Source of the DNA: Pseudomonadota bacterium
GTDB taxonomy: Bacteria; Chloroflexota; UBA6077; JAJPHF01
Direction of reading: 5' to 3'
Assembly: GCA_021325365.1 (NCBI GenBank)
Contig: JAJPHF010000113.1
Span: forward strand, 42,920 to 106,919
Length of the DNA: 64,000 nt
In this document: piece after piece, positions 18,085-26,292 of the stretch
Numbering within the stretch: position 1 is the first letter of the stretch
Layout: each line of letters starts with the position of its first letter
The notes under the pieces: generated by a model
Database searches by the model: none
The model's input: the letters and a program-made list of their open reading frames with translations, nothing else
Told to the model about the DNA's origin: nothing
Translations under genes and position numbers: made by a program

Positions 18085-18483
18085 TCAGGGCGGCGTGGCT
18101 CCGCCGTCGGCCGACTCCTCCTCCGGCTCGCGCATCTCCCCGTCCTGCACCCGGCCGCGCAGCACCAGCAATCGGGCGTACTGCCAGGGCGTGAAGGGAA
18201 ACGGGCGTTCCGCCGTCGGGCTCGGCAGCGTCTTGTCGTCCGAAGCCGCGGCTACCTCGACGCGAGACACCCCGCGGCGCGGCTTCGCGCGACCCCGCCC
18301 GCGGCGACGCCGGCGGGGTGGGCTCCAGCGCTCGGGAGGCAGTTGCAGTCGCAGACGGGTTCCGCACCGACAAGCCAGGTCATACGTCTCCTGGCGCGTG
18401 CCCTCGCGAGTCGACATGACGACCATCGACTGGTCTTCGGCCAACAACTCGCCACAGAGCGGGCAGTGCAGGTGCACGGACAT
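18085..18483 (-). CDS. Zinc-ribbon protein, unknown function
   Basis: A 132-residue protein beginning MSVHLHCPLCGELL with a second pair CRCG about 30 residues later, so a four-Cys zinc ribbon (CPLC and CRC) is likely. The middle is very basic (PPRRRRRGRGRAKPRRG), suggesting nucleic-acid contact, and the C-terminus is acidic (REPEEESADGG). The ATG at 18483 is preceded by GGGGAGG at a rather long distance. It converges with the preceding plus-strand gene pair, 25 bases apart. I cannot name a family. Confidence 0.65.
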   Translation of the reverse strand: MSVHLHCPLCGELLAEDQSMVVMSTREGTRQETYDLACRCGTRLRLQLPPERWSPPRRRRRGRGRAKPRRGVSRVEVAAASDDKTLPSPTAERPFPFTPWQYARLLVLRGRVQDGEMREPEEESADGGATPP

Positions 18484-18657
18484 CTCAGCATCGCCTCCCC
18501 ATGGGTCGGGCCCGCCGCTCGGGCTGATGCGCGGCAGCCTGCCGCCGGCGCTACGTCAGCCGCGCTCGGTGCGCTCACCCTTCTCACACAGATTATAGGG
18601 GGTGGGCGCAAGCGACTGGCTAGAGCCCCGCGACGAGACGTGGCGATGGACCGGGCA

Positions 18658-19917
18658 TCAAGGGATGGCCGTCGGCCGCCCCAGCAGGGTGGGACTCGGC
18701 ATCAGAGTCGGCAGGGCAAGGGTCGCGGTGCCGGTCGTCACGTTCACCGTGTTGGAGCGAGCCACCTCGTTGCCCTGTGCGTCGAGCGCGCGGACGTAGA
18801 AGCGGTACGAGCGCCCGGGGGCTAGCGCGGAGATGGTGGCGCGGGTGTCGGTGAGGCCGGTTGCCGCCGGGAAGAACGCGGCTACCCCCTCGGATTCATA
18901 CACGTCGTAGGTGGCCGCCCCATTCGCCGGCGCCCAGGTCAACCCGACCGAGTTCGGCGTCGTGCCGCTCACGCCGACGCCAAAGCTGTCACTGGAGCGG
19001 GTGGCCGCGGGGCTGGCCTGCGGGGTCAGCCCCAAGGTGCCCGAGGCGCCAGGACGGATCTCTATCGTGAGGGAGCGCGCCACCGCGCCGCTGGGGCCGC
19101 GCGCGTAGAACGTCAGACTGTGCGTGCCCGCGGCGATGCCCACCGGGCTCCAGAAGCCGGAGAAGCCGCTCCGCGTGAAGCGGGCGCGCTCGTCCTCGTT
19201 CGGACCGCCAAGGGCGGCCCCAACGTCGGGGCGGCTATCGCCGTAGGGAATCTCGCCCAACGGCTCGCCCCGCGTGGTTACCTCGCCGTCGAGGTAGAAG
19301 TCGACGCGGTCGACGCCAGTGCCCGAGGTCGCCTGCGGATCGGCGGCCCAGCCCTGCAGCCGTACCGGGCCCTCGATCGGTGATCCCTGGGGCGGCGCGT
19401 CGATGTCCAGGCGGATCGTCGGGCCGTCCACCTCGACACTCTCGGTGACACTCGCCCAACCGCAGCGGGTGCGGTAGAGCACGACTAGCGTGTGCGGCCC
19501 GGCGCCCGCCGTCGAGGCATCCCACGACAGGCTGAAGGCGGAGCGGGCGAAGCGGACGTCGTTGAACTGCTGCGCCACGTCCACGCGCGAGTTGCCGTAT
19601 TCGGCCTTCCCGATGAAGGTGTATCCTGGCTCGATGCCATACCCGTCCAGGTACACGTGCACGTCGGTCACGCCGGTTCCGGCGGGGCTGCTCAGGTCCA
19701 CCGCCCAGCCGCCGACCGGCACCACCCCCACGAGCGTGTGATCCGAGGGGGGCGATTCGATCAGCGCTCGCGGCTCACAGCCCGTCTCGGCCACCGGCGT
19801 CGGGGTCGCGCTGCTCAGGTCTTGCTGGATAGGCGCTGCGCCCGCGCTCAGCGCCCGCACCACGAGGACGCCAAGCGCCGCCAGCGCGAGCAGGGGGATC
19901 CAGCGCGTCATTCGCAT
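18658..19917 (-). CDS. Secreted protein with two Ig-like domains and a fibronectin type III domain
   Basis: The 419-residue product begins with an uncleaved-looking signal anchor (WIPLLALAALGVLVVRALSAGA). Two related domains follow, about residues 45-150 and 165-275. Each contains a GWAVDL or GWAADP strand, a VYLDG or FYLDG turn, a YGNSRVDV or YGDSRPDV loop and an ARSAFSLSWD or TRSGFSGFWS strand, so they are a tandem duplication. They resemble the Bacterial Ig (Big_17-like) modules of exported Chloroflexota proteins. Residues about 308-395 are an FN3 domain (VGLTWAPANGAATYDVY, LAPGRSYRFYVRALD). A Pro/Thr-rich tail (LPTLMPSPTLLG) ends it. It is probably cell-surface; there is no catalytic motif. 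Confidence 0.8.
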   Translation of the reverse strand: MRMTRWIPLLALAALGVLVVRALSAGAAPIQQDLSSATPTPVAETGCEPRALIESPPSDHTLVGVVPVGGWAVDLSSPAGTGVTDVHVYLDGYGIEPGYTFIGKAEYGNSRVDVAQQFNDVRFARSAFSLSWDASTAGAGPHTLVVLYRTRCGWASVTESVEVDGPTIRLDIDAPPQGSPIEGPVRLQGWAADPQATSGTGVDRVDFYLDGEVTTRGEPLGEIPYGDSRPDVGAALGGPNEDERARFTRSGFSGFWSPVGIAAGTHSLTFYARGPSGAVARSLTIEIRPGASGTLGLTPQASPAATRSSDSFGVGVSGTTPNSVGLTWAPANGAATYDVYESEGVAAFFPAATGLTDTRATISALAPGRSYRFYVRALDAQGNEVARSNTVNVTTGTATLALPTLMPSPTLLGRPTAIP

Positions 19918-20080
19918 AGGGTCATTCTAGTCCACCAACGCGTGCTACGGCCCGGGGCGCGGGCCACCGGCGAGCGCCGGTCGCAGCGAACCAGCCTGCC
20001 CGATTCCGACAGCAGGCCGCTGCCCCTAAACCGGACGCGCTCGCGCTGGGATGGGTCTACGGACCTGGACGGACGCCTCT

Positions 20081-20114
20081 GCCCTGGGCGTTGTGTGCGC
20101 ACAACGCCCAGGGC
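20081..20114. terminator. Perfect 15-bp inverted repeat downstream of 20130-20687 gene
   Basis: Arms 20081-20095 and 20100-20114 pair exactly around a 4-base loop. The hairpin lies 16 bases past the stop of the minus-strand gene ending at 20130. There is no U-run on either side, so it is a weak or factor-assisted terminator, or an mRNA 3' stabiliser. Confidence 0.5.
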
Positions 20115-20129
20115 ATCGGTGACCGGCCG

Positions 20130-20687
20130 CTAGGGTGCCGTGGCGGGCGCGCCCGCCGGCGCGCCCGCGAGACGCTGGCGCAGCGCCGCGTACCAATCAG
20201 ACTCACTCTGGCGAGCCGCGCCGTAGGCGTCGGAGCCTGCCATCACCCAGTTCGGATCGTTTGCCTGGAGCGCCGCCAGCCACTGCTGCGCCGCCTGCCG
20301 TATGGCTGTGCGGCGAGCGACCTGAATGCGGTCGAGGTCCACCAGCGTGGGGGGCGGCTGCACCGTGTTGCCGTTCGGATCGAGGTTCGCCACCTGCTGC
20401 AGCTCGGCCAGGACGACCTGCCGCGAGAAATCGTCGTTAATGTACGGAGCGTGGAGTTCAACCGTCAGCATCGGCGCGACGAACTGATCGGTGAACTGAG
20501 CATCGGCATCCAGGTAAGCCGCCTCCTGGTCGGTGACGTTGTAGCCGGCGGCGCGGATCTGCGCGCTCAGTGGCTGCGGCGGAGTGGCGGGCGGCACCGC
20601 CTCGTCGCCCTCTTCCTGCGCGGCCAGCGGCGGCGCGACAGCCAGCAGGGCAACAGCGAGTAGCAGCATCGTCACGGCTCGGCGCAT
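20130..20687 (-). CDS. Secreted protein, unknown function
   Basis: The ATG at 20687 follows GGAGAA and opens a clear signal peptide, MRRAVTMLLLAVALLAVAPP, with cleavage probably after LAA-Q at about residue 24. The mature 160 residues are acidic and helical, with YNVTDQEAAYLDADAQFTDQ, FSRQVVLAELQQVANLD and a run of aromatic-spaced segments (NWVMAGSDAYGAARQSESDW). No Cys is present. I do not recognise a domain. A TACAAT -10-like hexamer lies at 20744-20749, but its -35 (AGACGG) is weak. Confidence 0.7.
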   Translation of the reverse strand: MRRAVTMLLLAVALLAVAPPLAAQEEGDEAVPPATPPQPLSAQIRAAGYNVTDQEAAYLDADAQFTDQFVAPMLTVELHAPYINDDFSRQVVLAELQQVANLDPNGNTVQPPPTLVDLDRIQVARRTAIRQAAQQWLAALQANDPNWVMAGSDAYGAARQSESDWYAALRQRLAGAPAGAPATAP

Positions 20688-21012
20688 GCGTCGTTCTCCC
20701 CGGTGTGTAGTGTCCCCACCCGCGCCGATCGCGGGCACGGCGCATTGTACCGCGTCGCCCCGCGCTCCGTCTCCCAAAAATCGAGGGCTGCCGCCACACT
20801 CATTCAAGCATCTCGAAGCCGCTACGGCCCAGGCGCAGTTCGTTCCAATCGCGGCACAGCGCGGACGCGCCCGGCGCCCCGTCGCGCTCGATTGCTTGAC
20901 AGGCAAGGCCCCATGGCCGCAAGCTACCCTGGTCGGCCTGTTCACGCGGCTGGCCTGGACCGCTCAGACATACCGAGGCGCAGCGGTGAACGCACAGCAA
21001 CGCAGATTTACG
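20688..21012. other. Gene-free spacer between divergent exported-protein genes
   Basis: No protein-like frame stands out in these 325 bases. On the minus strand a TACAAT at 20744-20749 could be the -10 for the secreted-protein gene. On the plus strand TTGACA occurs at 20896-20901 but lacks a matching -10 at 16-18 bases. The longer open frame reaching from 20584 into the FecR gene is a by-product of high GC. Confidence 0.5.
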
Positions 21013-22713
21013 ATGACCCCACGCCACTGGCTCGCGATCGGGCTGGCGCTCGTCCTGGTCGGCGCCGCTGTCGCCGCGCAGTTCTTAGCGCGGCCGGTCG
21101 CGCCCCCGGTGGCGACCGGCGCCCTCTACCTCGTCGACAACACCAGCCTGCTGCCCCTCGGTGGCGACGTGCGCGTGCAGCCCGTGGGCGGCACTACGCT
21201 TGAGCCAGTGACCGGCCAGCGAACGCTTCAAGTCGGCGACCGGGTACGGACCGGCCCGGGCGGCTACGCCTCCGTCGTGTATTTCGACGGCTCCTCCACG
21301 GCGCTCGGGCCGGATAGCGAGCTAGTCCTGCAGCGCTTCGAGCGCGACCCGGTCACCGGGGCCACGGCGATCATCGTCCAGCAACCACTCGGTACTACCT
21401 GGACGCAGGCGGCCGCGACAGGCCACGAGTTCTCCGGGTTCCTGCTCGCCAGCACGGCTGCCCGGTTCTTCGCCCGCGGGAGCCAGTTCCTGACCGAGGT
21501 GGCGCCCGAGGGCACGATGACGGTGACCGCGGTCGACGGCGGCGTGTTCGGGCGGGCCGATGCGGGCGACGTCGACGTGCCCAGCGGCTTCACGACCCGC
21601 GTGCAGCCCGGGCAGGCGCCCGAGCCGCCGGTGCCCGCGCCCCAGCCGGCCGCCACACTGCAGATCAGCGTGCAGGGTCCGGTCCGAGCGTTGCTCACCG
21701 ACGCGCGCGGCCGCAGTGTCGGCTACCATCCCGACTCCGAGGCCTACGTCACACAGATTCCCGGCGCTCGCCTGGTCCGCAACGACGACGGAACCCAGGT
21801 ATTCAGCGTGCCGGGCCCGGTGGAGAGCTACGATCTCACGTTGCGCGGCCTAGGCGCCGGGCAGGCGGCCGTCGCGATCGGCGTCTTGCGCGCGGGCGAG
21901 CAGGAAGCCCCGGCCGCGGTCCGCCTGGAGGCGCCGGTCGCCAGCGGGGACACGCAGGCCGCCGGCTTCGCCTGGAAAGACGACCAGATCCGCGACGTGC
22001 GAGCCCTCGCGGCCGCGCCCGGCACGCCCGCGAACAGCGCCGTCCTGCTGCTACGGCACGCGCCGCCCGTGCTCGCGCTGGCCGCGACCAGCACACCCTC
22101 GCCGGAAAGCACGCCTGACGAGGCGGCGGACGCGGATGCCGTCGCCGCCAAGCCGCCCGCGGAGCCCGAACCCAGCGACGTGTTCAGCAGCTTCGATGCG
22201 CCCGTCGCGCCACCGCGGCCCGCCGTGGTTGCGCCCAGCGTCCCAGCCCGGCCTACGGTCGTCACTCAGCCCGCGCCGGTCCGCCCATCCATCGTCCGCG
22301 AGCCGGTCGTGCGGGCACCGGAGCGTGCGCCCGAGCCCCAGCCCACGCGGCCTCCCGTGGTGCAGGGCCTGGCCGTTCCCGAGGACACGCCGACCGCGCG
22401 CACCATCACTCTGCCGCCAACGCCGGCCGTCGTCGTGGTCACGGCGACGCCGCCCCCGCCAACCCCGGTGCCGCCCACGCGCGTCCCGCCCACGCCGCTG
22501 CCGCCGACCCCCGTGCCGCCCACGCCGCTGCCCACCGTGCCGCCGCCACTGCCGACGCCGGTGCCGACGCAGCCGCCCGCGCGGCAACCTGCCCCGGTCG
22601 TGCGTCCGACCGTGGCCAGTAACCGGCCATCCATCGCGCCCACAGCCACCCCGTACGTCGCGCCCGCCGCTCCGGCGGCCGGCCCCACCCGCTGCCTCTA
22701 CCCCTCGTGCTGA
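21013..22713 (+). CDS. FecR-domain membrane-anchored protein with Pro/Thr-rich tail
   Basis: A 566-residue protein. An N-terminal signal anchor (WLAIGLALVLVGAAVAAQFL) is followed by a FecR-like domain at about residues 70-200 (VGDRVRTGPGGYASVVYFDG, FLLASTAARFFARGSQF, TVTAVDGGVFGRA). Residues about 215-350 form a beta-rich region, and from about 355 on the chain is disordered, with stretches such as VVVTATPPPPTPVPPT and PTPLPPTPVPPTPLPT. The ATG at 21013 lacks a clear ribosome site; an in-frame GTG at 20986 is an alternative. FecR proteins usually pair with a sigma factor, but none is here, so this is more likely a surface protein using the fold. The last codons overlap the convergent peptidase gene by 16 bases. 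The final residues CLYPSC could form a disulphide. Confidence 0.8.
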   Translation: MTPRHWLAIGLALVLVGAAVAAQFLARPVAPPVATGALYLVDNTSLLPLGGDVRVQPVGGTTLEPVTGQRTLQVGDRVRTGPGGYASVVYFDGSSTALGPDSELVLQRFERDPVTGATAIIVQQPLGTTWTQAAATGHEFSGFLLASTAARFFARGSQFLTEVAPEGTMTVTAVDGGVFGRADAGDVDVPSGFTTRVQPGQAPEPPVPAPQPAATLQISVQGPVRALLTDARGRSVGYHPDSEAYVTQIPGARLVRNDDGTQVFSVPGPVESYDLTLRGLGAGQAAVAIGVLRAGEQEAPAAVRLEAPVASGDTQAAGFAWKDDQIRDVRALAAAPGTPANSAVLLLRHAPPVLALAATSTPSPESTPDEAADADAVAAKPPAEPEPSDVFSSFDAPVAPPRPAVVAPSVPARPTVVTQPAPVRPSIVREPVVRAPERAPEPQPTRPPVVQGLAVPEDTPTARTITLPPTPAVVVVTATPPPPTPVPPTRVPPTPLPPTPVPPTPLPTVPPPLPTPVPTQPPARQPAPVVRPTVASNRPSIAPTATPYVAPAAPAAGPTRCLYPSC

Positions 22714-24080
22714 CCCAGCGCGCCTAGCTCGTCCCAGAGGAACGCGACCGTGCGCATCCCGCTGTAGAAGTTCGCTAGGTGGAAGAACTCGTTGGGCGCG
22801 TGGGTGTGCTCGTCGGGCAGCCCGACGCCGAGCAGCACGCAGGGCAGCCCCAGCTCCTGTACCAGCGTGGCGACGAACGGAATGCTGCCGCCCTCGCGGA
22901 TGAACGAAGGCGGTTGGCCGAACCCGCGCTCGACCGCGCGGCCCGCCGCCTGGAGCGCCGGATGGTCCAGGGGCGTGACCACCGGCCGCCCCCCGTGAAG
23001 CACCTGGACGCTGACGCGGACGCCGGGCGGCGCCAGCCGCTCCAGGTGCGCTGCCACGAGCGCGGCGATCGCGTCGGGGTCTTGGTCGGGAACGAGTCGG
23101 CAGCTCAGCTTCGCGCCAGCCCGCGCCGGGATCACCGTCTTGGCGCCTTCCCCGCTGAACCCGCCCCAGACGCCGTGAACGTCCAAGGTCGGCCGCACCC
23201 AGAGGCGCTCCAGCGGCGTGAAGCCCTCCTCCCCGACGAGCGCCGGCACCCCCAGGTCGGCCGCCAGGCGCGCGGCGTCGACGGGCAGCGCCGCCAGCGC
23301 CTGCCGCTCCGCCGCGCTGATCGGCCGCACCGCGTCGTAGAAGCCCGGCACCGTTACCCGCCCCTGCGCGTCCTTGAGCTGCGCCAGCATCGTGGCCAGC
23401 GCCAGCGCTGGGTTCGCGACGATGCCGCCCCAGGTCCCGGAGTGCAAGTCGCCCGACGGCCCCTCCACCTCGACCTGGAGGTAGGCCAGGCCGCGCAGCC
23501 CATAGCAGAGCGACGGGTGGTCGGCGTCGTACATGGGTGTGTCGGAGATCACGCCCACGTCTGCGGCCAGCAGGTCCCGGTGCGCCGCGACGAAGGCGTC
23601 GAGGTGCGGGCTGCCGATCTCCTCCTCGCCCTCGATCAGGAACTTGAGGTTCAGCGGCAGCCGCCCCCGGGTCGCCAGGTAGGCCTCGGCCGCCGCGAAG
23701 TGCATGTACACCTGCCCCTTGTCGTCCACGGCGCCGCGGCCGAACAGCAGGCCATCGCGCACCTGCGGCTCGAAGGGTGGCGTCTGCCATAGCGCCAGCG
23801 GGTCCACCGGCTGCACGTCGTAGTGACCGTAGACGAGGGCGGTCGGAGCGCCGGGCGCGCCGAGCCACTCGCCGTAGACGACGGGGTGGCCGCCCGTGGG
23901 CAGCACCTCGGCGCGCGGCAAGCCGATACGCCGCAGGTGGGCGGCCGCGAATTCCGCGCAGCGCTGCACGTCGCCACGGTGCGCCTCGGCGCTGCTGATG
24001 CTGGGGATGCGCAGGAATGCGATTAATTCCTCTAGGAAGCGAGCGCGCTGCGCCGCGAGAAATGTCAGCACGTCATCCAT
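22698..24080 (-). CDS. M20 family dipeptidase (peptidase M20/M25/M40)
   Basis: A 460-residue dizinc hydrolase. Metal ligands and catalytic acids appear in order: His in VYGHYDVQPVDP (with the catalytic Asp two residues on), Asp in LFGRGAVDDKGQ, the Glu pair in FLIEGEEEIGS, Asp in VISDTPMYD, and the C-terminal His in HAPNEFFHL. GDLHSGTWGG is in the lid domain. This matches the carnosine/cytosolic dipeptidase-like subgroup annotated simply as dipeptidase. The ATG at 24080 follows GGCGGGAG; a GTG two codons upstream is an alternative. It is divergent from the carboxytransferase operon and its cellular role is probably peptide salvage. Confidence 0.9.
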   Translation of the reverse strand: MDDVLTFLAAQRARFLEELIAFLRIPSISSAEAHRGDVQRCAEFAAAHLRRIGLPRAEVLPTGGHPVVYGEWLGAPGAPTALVYGHYDVQPVDPLALWQTPPFEPQVRDGLLFGRGAVDDKGQVYMHFAAAEAYLATRGRLPLNLKFLIEGEEEIGSPHLDAFVAAHRDLLAADVGVISDTPMYDADHPSLCYGLRGLAYLQVEVEGPSGDLHSGTWGGIVANPALALATMLAQLKDAQGRVTVPGFYDAVRPISAAERQALAALPVDAARLAADLGVPALVGEEGFTPLERLWVRPTLDVHGVWGGFSGEGAKTVIPARAGAKLSCRLVPDQDPDAIAALVAAHLERLAPPGVRVSVQVLHGGRPVVTPLDHPALQAAGRAVERGFGQPPSFIREGGSIPFVATLVQELGLPCVLLGVGLPDEHTHAPNEFFHLANFYSGMRTVAFLWDELGALGQHEG

Positions 24081-24157
24081 CGCCACTCCCGCCTGCCCTA
24101 CCGGCGCCGGATTATACCCACGCCCGGGGCAGTCCCTTTCGACAGCCCCTCGCATCG

Positions 24158-24187
24158 TTGACGTTATGGCCGCGCGTTCGATATGAT
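24158..24187 (+). promoter_or_regulatory. Sigma70-type promoter for the carboxytransferase genes
   Basis: -35 TTGACG (24158-24163), 18-base spacer, -10 TATGAT (24182-24187). Transcription would begin near 24194, leaving a leader of about 110 bases before the first gene. Confidence 0.7.
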
Positions 24188-24305
24188 CGCCTCTGCACCC
24201 CATCACATGCTTCGGCACGCGCGTGACCGATGAGCATCCGAAACAGGTGCCCCGCGTCGGCCACCAGTGCCGACCGGCCGTGTACACCGACGAGGGAGAG
24301 AGGTT

Positions 24306-24521
24306 GTGGCCACGCCAGTCGAGGCGCCCATGGTCGGCAAGGTCCTCCAGGTGCTAGTCCAGGTCGGCGACACCGTCGCGGAGGACGACACGGTCGTCGT
24401 GATGGAGGCCATGAAGATGGAGATCAACGTCGTCGCGCCGGTTGGCGGCCGCGTGACGTCAATCAGCGTCGCCCCGGGCGACGCGGTGGAAACCGACCAG
24501 GTCCTGGCGGAGATCGAGTGA
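24306..24521 (+). CDS. Biotin carboxyl carrier protein (1.3S subunit type)
   Basis: A 71-residue protein that is essentially one biotinyl domain. The biotinylated Lys37 sits in VVMEAMKMEI; APMVGKVLQVLVQVGDTV precedes and APVGGRVTSISVAPGDAVE follows, giving the expected two-fold hairpin repeat. The GTG at 24306 follows GAGGGAGAGAGG. The Ala/Pro-rich N-terminal linker of many carriers is missing, as in short 1.3S-like forms. Its neighbours are a 5S-type and a 12S-type subunit in the same orientation, so it should shuttle carboxyl groups between them. Confidence 0.92.
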   Translation: MATPVEAPMVGKVLQVLVQVGDTVAEDDTVVVMEAMKMEINVVAPVGGRVTSISVAPGDAVETDQVLAEIE

Positions 24522-24800
24522 TCGTCTGCCGGGCGGCGTGCCTGGCGCTCGCGCGGGGTAGCAGTGGCCGCCCGCACGAACCTTGCACGGGCGGACCGCC
24601 GAACGCTTAGCACGCCCCGATCGCTCGCGGGTCGCGTGGACGCCTCGGCCACCTGGCCACGCGGCAACGCGCCACGCGCAAACGCCGTTGGCGGCCGAGC
24701 ACGTGCGCCGACGCGCGCTGGGCTCGGCCCTAGCCGCGGATCAATACATCGTTCGGTCGGCGATACGGTGCGGACGGATCAGACGGAGGAGCCACCGACT

Positions 24801-26174
24801 ATGGCAGGCAAGATCGCAATCATGGAGACCGTTCTGCGCGACGCCCACCAGTGTTTGGTGGCCACCCGAATGCGCACGGAGGACATGCTCCCGATCGCCG
24901 CGGAGCTGGACGACGTCGGCTACTGGTCGCTCGAGACGTGGGGCGGGGCCACGTTCGACGCCACGTTGCGCTACCTGAACGAAGATCCCTGGGAGCGGCT
25001 CCGCAAGCTCCGCGCCGCGATGCCCAAGACGCGTTTCCAGATGCTGCTGCGCGGCCAGAACGTCGTTGGCTACCGCAACTATCCCGACGACGTGGTGCAG
25101 GCCTTCGTGGCCCGGGCCGCGGCGAATGGCATCGACGTCTTCCGCATCTTCGACGCGATGAACGACATCCGCAACATGAAGACGGCGATCGAAGCCGCGC
25201 TGGCGACGGGCAAGCTGGTCGAGGGCGCGGTCTGCTACACGATCAGCCCGGTGCACTCGCCCGATTACTTTCTCGGCGTCGCCGAAAAGCTCGCGGAGAT
25301 GGGCGTACACCTGATCTGCATCAAAGACATGGCGGGCATGCTCGCACCGTACGCCGCCTATGAGATCGTGAGCAAGATCAAGTCCCGCATCGACCTGCCG
25401 CTGCACCTCCACTCGCACTGCACCGCGGGCCTGGCGCAGATGAGCTACATCATGGCCATCGAGGCAGGGGCGGACATTATCGACACCGCGCTCGCGCCGT
25501 TCTCGCAGGGGACCTCTCAGCCGGCCACCGAGCAGATGGTCGCGGCGCTGATGGGCACGCCACACGACACGGGGCTCGACCTCGCCAAGCTGGAGAAGCT
25601 GTCCGAGTACTTCTACGCGGTGCGCGCCAACTATGCGGAGTTCGAGAGCCCGGTAAACAACCGGATCAAGACGGACATCCTGACCTCGCAGGTCCCCGGG
25701 GGCATGCTGTCCAACCTGATCGCGCAGCTTCGCCAGCAGAAGGCCGAGCACCAGCTCGACCAGGTGCTGGCCGAAATGCCGCACGTCCGAAAGGACCTCG
25801 GCTATCCGCCGCTGGTCACGCCCACCAGCCAGATCGTGGGCTCGCAGGCGGCGCTCAACGTGGTGACCGGCAAGCGCTACGCCGTCGTGAGCAACGAGAC
25901 GCGCAACTACGTGCTGGGCCACTACGGCGAGCCGCCCGGACCGCTGAGCGAGGAGATGAAGGCGAAAGTCCTCGGCAAGCGCCAGCCGATCACCTGCCGC
26001 CCGGCCGATCTGCTCCCGCCGGGCCTCGAACAAGCCCGCAAGGACTCCGCAGGGCTCGCGCGCAGCGAAGAGGACGTACTGACCTGGGCCTTGTTCCCCG
26101 AGATCGCCAAGGACTACTTCCAAGCGCGGGAGGCGGGCGAGGAGCGGCGCGAAACGGCGGCAGCCGCCTCCTGA
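24801..26174 (+). CDS. Carboxytransferase 5S-type subunit (pyruvate/oxaloacetate half-reaction)
   Basis: This subunit moves CO2 between biotin and pyruvate/oxaloacetate. The family covers transcarboxylase 5S, oxaloacetate decarboxylase alpha and pyruvate carboxylase B. The TIM-barrel start ETVLRDAHQCLVATRMRTED gives metal ligand Asp14; SLETWGGATFD, LLRGQNVVGYR and FRIFDAMND are signatures; CIKDMAG holds Lys175, expected to be carbamylated; and LHLHSHCTAG holds the metal-binding His204 and His206. No biotinyl domain is attached (457 residues), so the carrier gene upstream must supply it. The ATG at 24801 follows ACGGAGGAG. With the 12S-type gene downstream and no decarboxylase beta or biotin carboxylase here, methylmalonyl-CoA carboxytransferase is the best fit. 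Confidence 0.88.
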   Translation: MAGKIAIMETVLRDAHQCLVATRMRTEDMLPIAAELDDVGYWSLETWGGATFDATLRYLNEDPWERLRKLRAAMPKTRFQMLLRGQNVVGYRNYPDDVVQAFVARAAANGIDVFRIFDAMNDIRNMKTAIEAALATGKLVEGAVCYTISPVHSPDYFLGVAEKLAEMGVHLICIKDMAGMLAPYAAYEIVSKIKSRIDLPLHLHSHCTAGLAQMSYIMAIEAGADIIDTALAPFSQGTSQPATEQMVAALMGTPHDTGLDLAKLEKLSEYFYAVRANYAEFESPVNNRIKTDILTSQVPGGMLSNLIAQLRQQKAEHQLDQVLAEMPHVRKDLGYPPLVTPTSQIVGSQAALNVVTGKRYAVVSNETRNYVLGHYGEPPGPLSEEMKAKVLGKRQPITCRPADLLPPGLEQARKDSAGLARSEEDVLTWALFPEIAKDYFQAREAGEERRETAAAAS

Positions 26175-26292
26175 CCACCAGGCGCACCACGAACCAGCTC
26201 CCGGCCAGGACGCCGCCGTCGGCAGCGCGATCGGCTCGGCCACCTGCAAGCGCGGCGGTGCGGCCGGCGGGCACTACGGATAAGGGGACGAC

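Noticed and set aside
20896..20901. TTGACA as a promoter of the FecR gene
   Set aside because: No -10 hexamer at a workable distance.
24564..24800. N-terminal extension of the 5S-type subunit
   Set aside because: The 79 extra residues are Arg-rich with no ribosome site, whereas ATG 24801 has ACGGAGGAG and starts at the family N-terminus.
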